NCBI GenBank assembly: GCA_025965735.1
Contig: JAOPWK010000208.1
Span: 1-18,395, forward strand
Source of the DNA: Frankiales bacterium
GTDB lineage: Bacteria; Actinomycetota; Actinomycetes; Mycobacteriales; SCTD01
Direction: 5' to 3'
DNA length: 18,395 nt
The notes under the pieces are model-generated. The model made no database searches and was not told where the DNA came from. It saw only the letters and a list, made by a program, of their open reading frames with translations. Position 1 is the stretch's first letter. The number at the start of each line of letters is the position of its first letter. A program made the translations under genes and the position numbers. Positions 1 to 6,336 of this stretch are shown here, piece after piece.

Positions 1-925
<925 letters not shown>

Positions 926-932
926 GGGGTCG

Positions 933-938
933 AGCCTA
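933..938 (-). promoter_or_regulatory. -10 box of leaderless ettA promoter
   Basis: TAGGCT on the minus strand, followed by 7 nt and then the ettA ATG. This matches the TAnnnT plus 6-7 nt plus start codon arrangement seen at four other genes in this window. No convincing -35 hexamer was identified. Confidence 0.6.
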
Positions 939-1085
939 CGGGAGCAGGGTCCGACGCCTTCGGCTCCGAGCGCCCCCGCTGTGGGGCTGGGACGGTCGCA
1001 GCTGCTGCGTCCGGCGGGCAGCGCGTGGCGGGCGCCCGTCACGGACACGCCAGGCCGCGGCTGCCTCTGCCGTGATGCCCGGCTC

Positions 1086-1091
1086 TACTAT
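1086..1091 (+). promoter_or_regulatory. -10 box of leaderless diguanylate cyclase promoter
   Basis: TACTAT followed by 6 nt and a GTG start. The position of this box is the main reason to prefer the GTG at 1098 over the upstream in-frame ATG at 912, which would antisense-overlap the ettA start and add about 60 residues of non-conserved sequence. Confidence 0.6.
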
Positions 1092-1097
1092 CCGGGC

Positions 1098-2003
1098 GTG
1101 AGCGACGGCGGACGGCGGCTCGACACGACCGCGGAGGCAGCGGCCGCCGTGCTCGCGGCGGTGGTCGAGAACGCCGGCTTGGGCATCGCCCTGGTCGGGA
1201 GCGATGCCCGGCCGTTCCAGGCGAACCCGGCGTTCTGCAGGATGCTCGGTCGCAGCGAGGACGAGCTGCTCGCCATGACCTTCGCCGACTTCACCCACCC
1301 CGACGACGTCGACGCCGACCTGGCGCTATACGGCGAGATGCTCGCCGGCTCGCGCGACCTCTACCGGATCCAGAAGCGCTACCTGCGCAAGGACGGCTCC
1401 GTCGTCTGGGGGTCGCTGACGGTGTCCGCCGTGCGCCGGCCGTCCGGGGACATCGCCTTCGCCGTCGGCCTGGTCGAGGACGTCACCGAGCGGGTGGCGC
1501 TCCAGGAGGAGCTGCGCCAGCAGGCGCTGCACGACCACCTCACCGGGCTGCCGAACAGGCGGCTGCTGGACGACCGGCTCACCCACGCCGTGCGGCTCGC
1601 GGAACGGCAGAGTCACGGCCTGGCAGTCGTCGCCGTCGACATCGACGCCTTCAAGACCGTGAACGACCGGTTCGGCCACGCCGCCGGCGACGAGGTGCTG
1701 AGGGCGGTCGCCCGCTCCCTCACCGACGCGTGCAGGGACAGCGACACGATCGCCCGGGTCGGCGGGGACGAGTTCGTGGTCCTCTGCGAGGGCACCGACA
1801 GCGCCGAGCACGCGGACCGGCTCGCGCAGCGGCTCCGGGCGCTGCTCGCCACCTCGGTCCCGCTGCCCAGCGGCGGCACCGTCGCCATCACCGCGAGCGT
1901 CGGGGCGTCCGCCGGTGCGCCGGGCGACCTGGACGGCCTGCTCGCTGCCGCCGACCGCGCCATGTACGCGCAGAAGCACCCAGCAGCACCCCGCACCGAC
2001 TGA
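1098..2003 (+). CDS. PAS-GGDEF diguanylate cyclase
   Basis: A 301-residue cytosolic sensor-cyclase predicted to make cyclic di-GMP from two GTP. A PAS domain occupies about residues 18-134 (FQANPAFCRMLGRSEDEL, KDGSVVWGSLTVS, VEDVTERVALQEEL) and joins by a short helix to a GGDEF domain beginning DHLTGLPNRRLL (about 146). The metal-binding Asp of AVDIDAFKTVND (181), the active-site GGDEF (222-226) and an upstream RxxD inhibitory site (RDSD, 213-216, five residues before GGDEF) are all present, so activity with product feedback is expected. There are no transmembrane segments, and the PAS ligand is unknown. The start is the leaderless GTG. The EAL remnant that follows on the opposite strand is not part of this protein. 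It could be tuned by redox or small ligands through PAS, but nothing visible identifies the signal. Confidence 0.93.
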   Translation: MSDGGRRLDTTAEAAAAVLAAVVENAGLGIALVGSDARPFQANPAFCRMLGRSEDELLAMTFADFTHPDDVDADLALYGEMLAGSRDLYRIQKRYLRKDGSVVWGSLTVSAVRRPSGDIAFAVGLVEDVTERVALQEELRQQALHDHLTGLPNRRLLDDRLTHAVRLAERQSHGLAVVAVDIDAFKTVNDRFGHAAGDEVLRAVARSLTDACRDSDTIARVGGDEFVVLCEGTDSAEHADRLAQRLRALLATSVPLPSGGTVAITASVGASAGAPGDLDGLLAAADRAMYAQKHPAAPRTD

Positions 2004-2062
2004 GGGGCGCACCGGCGGCGCGCCTGCACGCGCGGCCGAGACCGGGACGCCGCTCGACGGGC

Positions 2063-2475
2063 TCAGGCGAGCGGCACCTGGTCCGACGGCACGGGCCGGC
2101 CGAGCAGGTAGCCCTGGGCGAGCGGGCAGCCCAGCGCCCGGACCGCCGCGAGCTCCGCCTCGGTCTCCACCCCTTCCGCGAGCACGAGCAATCCCATCCG
2201 CTGCGCCACCTGCACCACGGCTTCGGCGATGGCCGCGTCTCGGAGCCCGGCACCCGTCGCCGGCCGGCAGCAGCGAGCGGTCCAGCTTGAGCACCTCGGC
2301 CGGCAGCTCGGCGAGCTGTCCGAAGGAGGAGTAGCCGGCACCGTCGCTGTCGATGGGCACCTCCACACCGCGGCGACGCAGCGCGTTCAGCTGTGCCGCC
2401 GCCCCGGCCGTGTCCGCGGCCAACGCCGTCTCCGTGATCTCCAGGATCAGCTGCCGGACACGCGGTCGGCGACGC
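2063..2475 (-). pseudogene. C-terminal half of an EAL (cyclic di-GMP phosphodiesterase) domain, frameshifted
   Basis: The minus strand reads VRQLILEITETAL from about 2459, then GVEVPIDSDGAGYSSFGQL and LPAEVLKLDRSLLPAG. After a frameshift near 2255-2265 it continues AIAEAVVQVAQRMGLLVLAE, GVETEAEL and AQGYLLGRPVP to a stop at 2063. These are the metal-binding ITET, the LKxDRS lysine segment, EGVE and QGY.xGRP blocks of EAL domains in the correct order. The N-terminal half with the EAL motif itself is missing, the usual DDFGTGYSS has decayed to DSDGAGYSS, and the reading frame is broken, so it cannot encode an active enzyme. The homology stops near 2460-2475, exactly where a GGDEF fragment begins on the other strand. 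Confidence 0.82.
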
Positions 2476-2590
2476 CTACATCCGCGAGGTAGGCAGGCGC
2501 ATCACCCAGCGCCGTCCGGCCTGACGACACGGTCGGCCGCTGGGTGGCGACGAGTTCCTCGTCATCCTGCCCGGCGTGCGGTCCCGAGCC
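2456..2590 (+). pseudogene. Fragment of a second GGDEF domain, broken
   Basis: The plus strand reads GHAVGDAYIREVGRRIT from 2456. A stretch in another frame follows (AVRPDDTVGR, about 2511-2540), then the original frame returns for GGDEFLVILPGV (2543-2578). This is the middle of a GGDEF domain, from the GHxxGD block through the active-site loop, with two compensating shifts and an in-frame TGA at 2522. The N-terminal DxLTGLxNR block and the C-terminal end are absent. It is not a repeat of the intact cyclase upstream, because the residues around GGDEF differ. Together with the EAL piece on the opposite strand it looks like debris of one GGDEF-EAL gene. Confidence 0.75.
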
Positions 2591-2596
2591 CCTCCA

Positions 2597-2645
2597 GGCC
2601 TGAGCGCGTGCGGCCTTCGCCGCGAGGGGCGTGCCCGCTCAGGCC
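2597..2645 (-). terminator. Possible ssb transcription terminator hairpin
   Basis: Ten-base inverted repeat GGCCTGAGCG / CGCTCAGGCC (2597-2606 and 2636-2645). The loop contains a smaller GCGG-CCTTCG-CCGC hairpin, giving a long GC-rich structure over the ssb stop codon. No T-run follows, as is usual for actinobacterial terminators, so the assignment rests on structure and position only. Confidence 0.4.
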
Positions 2646-3106
2646 GCCGCCCCGACAGGCGCGCCGAGGGACACGTCGTCCTCGTCCACCTCCTCGACCG
2701 GCTCCTCCGCGGGGCGGGCGCCGGGATCGGTGGTGACGGCCAGCGGCGTGCTGCGCTCCTGCACGGCCTTGCCGCGGGACAGGTCGAAGCCGACCGCCTG
2801 CGCGTCGATCTCCAGGCCGCTGCGGTCCTCCCCCTGCTCGTTCTTCCAGCTGTGCGCGAGCAGCCGCCCGGTGACCACCACCCGGTCGCCGGTCTTGACC
2901 GAGGCGGCGACGTTCTCCGCGAGCAGACGCCAGCAGCTGACGCCGAACCAGATCGTCTCGCCGTCGCTCCACGCGCCGGTGGCCTTGTCCACCTTGCGCG
3001 GCGTGGAGGCGATGCGGAAGTCGGTGACGACGGAGCCGCCGGCGACGACGCGGGTACGGGGCGGGGCACCGACGTTGCCGACGACGGTGATGACGGGCTC
3101 GTGCAC
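2639..3106 (-). CDS. ssb: Single-stranded DNA-binding protein (SsbB-like paralogue)
   Basis: A 155-residue OB-fold protein predicted to bind single-stranded DNA as a tetramer. The N-terminus HEPVITVVGNVG, then TDFRIASTPRKVDKATGAW, the IWFGVSCWRLLAENV core strand and GDRVVVTGRLLAHSWKNEQG are typical of the bacterial Ssb OB fold (about residues 5-110). The acidic tail PAEEPVEEVDEDDVS is short and lacks the canonical terminal DDDIPF-like tip that recruits partner proteins, so this is probably the second actinobacterial Ssb rather than the replication-operon SsbA. The GTG at 3106 was chosen because GGAGGT lies 4 nt upstream. Longer in-frame starts would add unrelated Arg-rich sequence. It stands alone, without rpsF or rpsR. 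Confidence 0.93.
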   Translation of the reverse strand: MHEPVITVVGNVGAPPRTRVVAGGSVVTDFRIASTPRKVDKATGAWSDGETIWFGVSCWRLLAENVAASVKTGDRVVVTGRLLAHSWKNEQGEDRSGLEIDAQAVGFDLSRGKAVQERSTPLAVTTDPGARPAEEPVEEVDEDDVSLGAPVGAAA

Positions 3107-3330
3107 GGGGACCTCCGGGATCAGCCGGCGGCAGGTCCGCCGGTGCTCCAGGACGGTGCCGCCGCCGGCGCGCCGGCGGGACGGTCTGCCGACGGATGTG
3201 GACGAGCCCGTCCTGTGGACGGACCAGGTGAATCGGCCTGTCGTGACCAGGACGAACAGCCCGCGCGGAAGCCGCCCACCGTCCTGCGTGGCCATGGACG
3301 CGGACGCCCGCCGGCCGCCACTGTGTCCGG

Positions 3331-3519
3331 ATGACGCCGGAGCGGCAGGCCAGCCCTGCGTGCGCGGGCTGCCTGGGGTCCGAGGAGTGTTGGATCTGCA
3401 GCGGCGACGGGTGTCACCGCTGCGCCCGCTCCGGCCGCTGCCACGTGTGCGCCGTGCCCTCGGCGCTCCGGCTGGTACCGCTGCAGCGCACGGCAGCCAT
3501 GGAGCTCCCGGCCTCCTGA
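3331..3519 (+). CDS. Small CxxC-rich, probably zinc-binding protein
   Basis: A 62-residue reading frame with four regularly spaced CxxC pairs between residues 11 and 40: CAGC, CWIC, CHRC and CHVC, separated by 4-5 residues. Such spacing would give two four-cysteine zinc sites, resembling the treble CxxCxGxG arrangement of DnaJ-type zinc ribbons but without the glycine pattern. No known family is recognised. The start at 3331 is chosen because it precedes the first Cys pair, and a weak CACTGT box sits 6 nt before it. It ends 33 nt before the hydrolase gene, whose -35 box overlaps this stop codon. It may be real or a chance frame in GC-rich DNA. The cysteine regularity is the main argument for a real gene. 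Confidence 0.45.
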   Translation: MTPERQASPACAGCLGSEECWICSGDGCHRCARSGRCHVCAVPSALRLVPLQRTAAMELPAS

Positions 3520-3545
3520 CCGGACGAGCTGCCTGCGCCTAGGGT
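3516..3545 (+). promoter_or_regulatory. Leaderless promoter of the dienelactone-hydrolase-like gene
   Basis: CTGACC (3516-3521), an 18-nt spacer and TAGGGT (3540-3545), then 7 nt to the ATG at 3553. The -35 overlaps the TGA of the upstream 62-residue frame. Confidence 0.55.
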
Positions 3546-3552
3546 CTGCCGC

Positions 3553-4155
3553 ATGGCCGAGATCCTGCTGTTCCACCACGCCCAGGGCTTCACCGCGGGT
3601 GTGCAGGCGTTCGCCGACGACGTGCGGGCGGCGGGGCACGTCGTGCACGCGCACGACCTCTACGACGGCGCCACCTTCGGGACGGTCGACGAAGGGGTAG
3701 CCCACGCCCGGTCCCTCGGTTTCGCCGTGCTGCAGGAGCGCGGTGAGCAGCTGGCGCAGGACCTGCCGGCCGACCTGGTCTACGTCGGCTTCTCGATGGG
3801 CTGCATGCCGGCGCAGAAGCTCGCCATGACGCGGCCCGGTGCACGCGGCGCGCTGCTGCTGCACTCCGCCATACCGCTGAGCGAGTTCGGCGGCACGTGG
3901 CCGGACGGCCTGCGGGGTCAGATCCACGTCATGGAGGACGACGACTGGGGCGACGTCCCCGACGCGCGCGAGCTCGTCGCTGCGGCACCGGAGGTCGAGC
4001 TGTTCCTCTACCCGGGCAGCGCGCACCTGTTCTCCGACCGGAGCCTGGCCGAGCACGACGAGGCCGCCGCCACCCTGCTCCGGCAGCGGGTGCTCGTGTT
4101 CCTCGCGGAGCTGGACGCCGGTCGGGCAGACTCGTCCGGCACGACGCGCCCGTAG
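3553..4155 (+). CDS. Dienelactone hydrolase family alpha/beta-hydrolase
   Basis: A 200-residue cytosolic alpha/beta-hydrolase. The fold is visible from ILLFHHAQGFTAGV (first strand and oxyanion region), a nucleophile elbow GFSMGC with Ser81, acidic candidates EDDDW (129-131) and the catalytic His in YPGSAHLF (His158). Classical dienelactone hydrolases use Cys at the nucleophile, while many family members, as here, carry Ser, so the substrate cannot be inferred and a generic esterase or hydrolase role is safest. Length fits the family (about 190-240). The ATG is fixed by a leaderless promoter. Its last 10 nt, including the TAG stop, lie inside the tRNA-Arg gene on the same strand, so processing of a joint transcript would remove the stop codon. 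Confidence 0.9.
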   Translation: MAEILLFHHAQGFTAGVQAFADDVRAAGHVVHAHDLYDGATFGTVDEGVAHARSLGFAVLQERGEQLAQDLPADLVYVGFSMGCMPAQKLAMTRPGARGALLLHSAIPLSEFGGTWPDGLRGQIHVMEDDDWGDVPDARELVAAAPEVELFLYPGSAHLFSDRSLAEHDEAAATLLRQRVLVFLAELDAGRADSSGTTRP

Positions 4156-4218
4156 CTCAGGGGATAGAGCAGGTGCCTTCTAAGCACTTGGTCGCAGGTT
4201 CGAATCCTGCCGGGCGCA
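4146..4218 (+). tRNA. tRNA-Arg(UCU)
   Basis: A full cloverleaf: acceptor GCGCCCG/CGGGCGC, D stem GCTC/GAGC, anticodon stem GGTGC/GCACT around loop CTTCTAA (anticodon TCT), five-base variable loop, and T arm GCAGG-TTCGAAT-CCTGC. The discriminator base is A and CCA is not encoded. It reads AGA (and AGG by wobble) codons, which are rare in this genome. It overlaps the 3' end of the upstream hydrolase CDS by 10 nt and sits 13 nt before the next CDS, so it appears embedded in a protein-coding transcription unit. Confidence 0.97.
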
Positions 4219-4231
4219 CGCAGCACCGGGC

Positions 4232-5770
4232 ATGACGGTCGTCGTGGTCGGCGGCGGGCACAACGGGCTGGTCGCCGCCTGCTACCTCGCCCGCGCCGGC
4301 CGCCGGGTCGTCGTCCTCGAGGCGGCGGACAAGGCCGGCGGCGGCTGCCGTACCGACGAGACGATCCCGGGTCACCGCTTCAACACGCACGCCGCCGCGC
4401 ACAACATCATCAACATGACCCGCATCCCCGCGGAGCTGGACCTCGCGGGCACCGGCCTGGAGTACGTCCCGATGGAGCCGTTCGCCACCGGGGTGTTCCG
4501 CGACGGCCGCATCGTGCGCTTCCACCGGAGCATCGAGCAGACGGCCGCCTCGATCGCCGAGCACGACCGGGCGGAGGCCGAGGCGTACCGCGCCCTCATG
4601 CACCGCGCCGTCCCGCTGGTGCAGACGGCCGTCACCGGGCTGGAGAGCGGCAGCACCCCGGGCGGAGTCGTCAAGGGCCTGCGCGACAAGCTGGTCCCGC
4701 TCGCGCAGGGCCTGCGGCGCGCCGGCGGCCCGATCGGGCTCGCGCGCGACCTGGTGACGCCGTACGGCGCTCTGCTGGAGCGCACCCTGCCGAGCGAGCT
4801 GACCCGCGCGCCGATCGCGGCCTTCGCCAGCCACTCCTCTGCCGGCCCGCACACCGCGGGCGGCTCCTTCTACGTCTTCTGGCAGGCGGCCTACCACCTG
4901 TTCGGGCAGTGGCACCCGCGCGGCGGTTCGCAGGCACTCACCGACGCGCTGGTCCGACGGCTCGAAGGGTGGGGCGGGGAGCTGCGCACCGGCAACCCGG
5001 TTGCCCGGATAGACGCGCGCGACGGGCGGGCGCGCGCGGTCGAGCTCGAGGACGGCACCCGCCTCCAGGCGGAGGCGGTCGTCACGGCGGTCGACGTGCA
5101 GACCGCGCTGCTCCAGCTGCTCGACCCGCCGCTGTCCGGACGCGACGGACGCGACCTGGCCAGCGCCCACCGCGGCAATGCCGTCCAGCTCGTCGTGCAC
5201 CTGTCCACCGACCGGCTGCCGCCCTACCCCGGTGCGCGTCCGGGCGACTGGGCCGGACTGCAGTCGCACGTCGACACCGTCGAGCAGCTGCGCCAGGGGT
5301 TCCTCGCCGCGGAGGACCGCCGGCTGCCGGAGCAGCCGCCGACGTACTGCTTCACGCCGTCGACCTACGACGACGGCCTGGCACCGGAAGGCCGGCACAC
5401 GGTCTACCTCGCCTGCCCGAGCGCGCCGTACGACCTGCGCGGAGGCTGGGAGTCGCAGGCGGAGGCGTTCGCTGACGCGATGGTGGAGCAGGTGGAGCAG
5501 CACGCGCCGGGCTTCCGGGACAGCATCCGGGCACGGGTCGTGCGCACTCCGATGCTGATGGCTCAGGAGCTGAGATGGCCTGGTGCGCATCCGATGCAGC
5601 TGGACATCAGCCTGGACCAGCTCGCCTTCCTGCGGCCGACGCGGCGGCTCGCCGGACACCGGGTGCCGGGAGTCGCGGGGCTGTTCACCTGCGGCGCGTC
5701 GACGGCGCCCGTGGGCGGGATCGCGGGGAGCTCCGGCAAGGCGGCCGCCCTGGAGGTCCTGAAGGGGTGA
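4232..5770 (+). CDS. FAD-dependent phytoene-dehydrogenase-like oxidoreductase
   Basis: A 512-residue flavoprotein of the phytoene desaturase/PYROXD2-like amine-oxidase superfamily. The N-terminal Rossmann fingerprint VVVVGGGHNGLVAACYLARA (residues 3-22) ends its second strand with Glu30 for the FAD ribose. The middle carries GGSQALTDALVRRLE and ELRTGNPVARID, the second FAD-binding region. The C-terminus LFTCGASTAPVGGIAGSSGK (near 490-509) is the family's flavin-contact motif. No carotenoid genes are nearby, so the substrate is unknown and carotenoid desaturation should not be assumed. The ATG directly before the first strand is the only sensible start. There is no Shine-Dalgarno sequence and only 13 nt separate it from the tRNA 3' end. 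It is convergent with the next gene, 6 bp away. Confidence 0.92.
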   Translation: MTVVVVGGGHNGLVAACYLARAGRRVVVLEAADKAGGGCRTDETIPGHRFNTHAAAHNIINMTRIPAELDLAGTGLEYVPMEPFATGVFRDGRIVRFHRSIEQTAASIAEHDRAEAEAYRALMHRAVPLVQTAVTGLESGSTPGGVVKGLRDKLVPLAQGLRRAGGPIGLARDLVTPYGALLERTLPSELTRAPIAAFASHSSAGPHTAGGSFYVFWQAAYHLFGQWHPRGGSQALTDALVRRLEGWGGELRTGNPVARIDARDGRARAVELEDGTRLQAEAVVTAVDVQTALLQLLDPPLSGRDGRDLASAHRGNAVQLVVHLSTDRLPPYPGARPGDWAGLQSHVDTVEQLRQGFLAAEDRRLPEQPPTYCFTPSTYDDGLAPEGRHTVYLACPSAPYDLRGGWESQAEAFADAMVEQVEQHAPGFRDSIRARVVRTPMLMAQELRWPGAHPMQLDISLDQLAFLRPTRRLAGHRVPGVAGLFTCGASTAPVGGIAGSSGKAAALEVLKG

Positions 5771-5776
5771 GCGGCG

Positions 5777-6148
5777 TCAGGCGACCGGGCGCAGCGCCCA
5801 GCCGCGGTCGCGCACGTTGCGGAACAGGTCCAGCCCGGTGCGGGCGCGCAGCCGGCACAGCTGCACGTCGACCCGGCGGGACGGGCTGGTGTCGCCCCAG
5901 CACACCCAGTGCAGCTGCTCGCGGCTCCACACGCGTCCCGGACCAGACAGGAACAGCGCGAGCAGCTCCACCTGCCGCGGCGAGAGGTCGAGCGTCGTCC
6001 CGTCGAGGGTGACGGCGTACGCGCTGAGGTCGACGACGAGGCCGCCCATGCTGAGCGGGCTGGTGACCTCGACCCCGGCCTCGGCAGCGCGGTTCACGAA
6101 GTCGCCGGGTGGGCGGGGGTGGAGCTGGTGCGCGGCCGCGTGCGTCAT
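5777..6148 (-). CDS. Stand-alone OmpR/PhoB-type winged-helix DNA-binding protein
   Basis: A 123-residue protein consisting essentially of the transcriptional regulatory protein C-terminal domain (about residues 33-121): LSMGGLVVDLSAYAVTLDGT, then TLDLSPRQVELLALFLSGPG, VWSREQLHWVCWGD, the recognition helix SRRVDVQLCRLRARTG and wing NVRDRGWALRPV. No receiver domain precedes it. The first 30 residues are short and His/Pro-rich, so it is not phosphorylation-controlled in the usual way. The start has GGAGG 5 nt upstream, and a TAGCGT box lies 33 nt before the ATG. It follows the exporter operon on the same strand by 56 bp but probably has its own promoter. Its target genes are not known. Confidence 0.85.
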   Translation of the reverse strand: MTHAAAHQLHPRPPGDFVNRAAEAGVEVTSPLSMGGLVVDLSAYAVTLDGTTLDLSPRQVELLALFLSGPGRVWSREQLHWVCWGDTSPSRRVDVQLCRLRARTGLDLFRNVRDRGWALRPVA

Positions 6149-6181
6149 GGGGTCCTCCGGGGTGTCCGTGGCGTGCAGCCG

Positions 6182-6187
6182 ACGCTA
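6182..6187 (-). promoter_or_regulatory. Possible -10 box for the winged-helix gene
   Basis: TAGCGT on the minus strand, preceded at about 15 nt by CTGACG (a weak -35). Unlike the other promoters here it leaves a leader of roughly 25 nt that contains the GGAGG ribosome-binding site. Confidence 0.35.
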
Positions 6188-6204
6188 GGGACCGGCGGTT
6201 TCCG

Positions 6205-6336
6205 TCAGGCGACCTGCGTGTTTCCGGACGGTTCCGGCGGAGCGACGTCCTCGCGCTCGCTGCGGCGGGTCGCGACGATCAGCTCGCGCCGCACCTGGGC
6301 CAGCCTCCGCGCCCGCTCCCGGACGGCCGGCGTCAT
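6205..6336 (-). CDS. 43-residue basic protein, last gene of the PadR/ABC operon
   Basis: A small frame starting MTPAVRERARRLAQVRRELI and ending PSGNTQVA. The ATG overlaps the permease stop as ATGA (6333-6336), so it is placed for translational coupling. The N-terminal two thirds is an Arg-rich amphipathic helix with no cysteine and no membrane segment; the tail is acidic and Pro-rich. No family is recognised. The ATGA overlap, repeated at other junctions of the same operon, supports a genuine gene better than its sequence does. A role as small partner of the exporter is only an inference from position. Confidence 0.6.
   Translation of the reverse strand: MTPAVRERARRLAQVRRELIVATRRSEREDVAPPEPSGNTQVA

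Noticed and set aside
4157..5659. 500-codon open frame antisense to the FAD oxidoreductase
   Set aside because: Composition is Arg/Val/Gln-rich without motifs, a typical mirror of a GC-rich gene. The plus-strand protein has all family motifs.
4232..5770. Carotenoid biosynthesis gene (crtI)
   Set aside because: The FAD motifs are shared by a broad family, and no crtB, crtE or other carotenoid gene is nearby, so the specific name is not supported.
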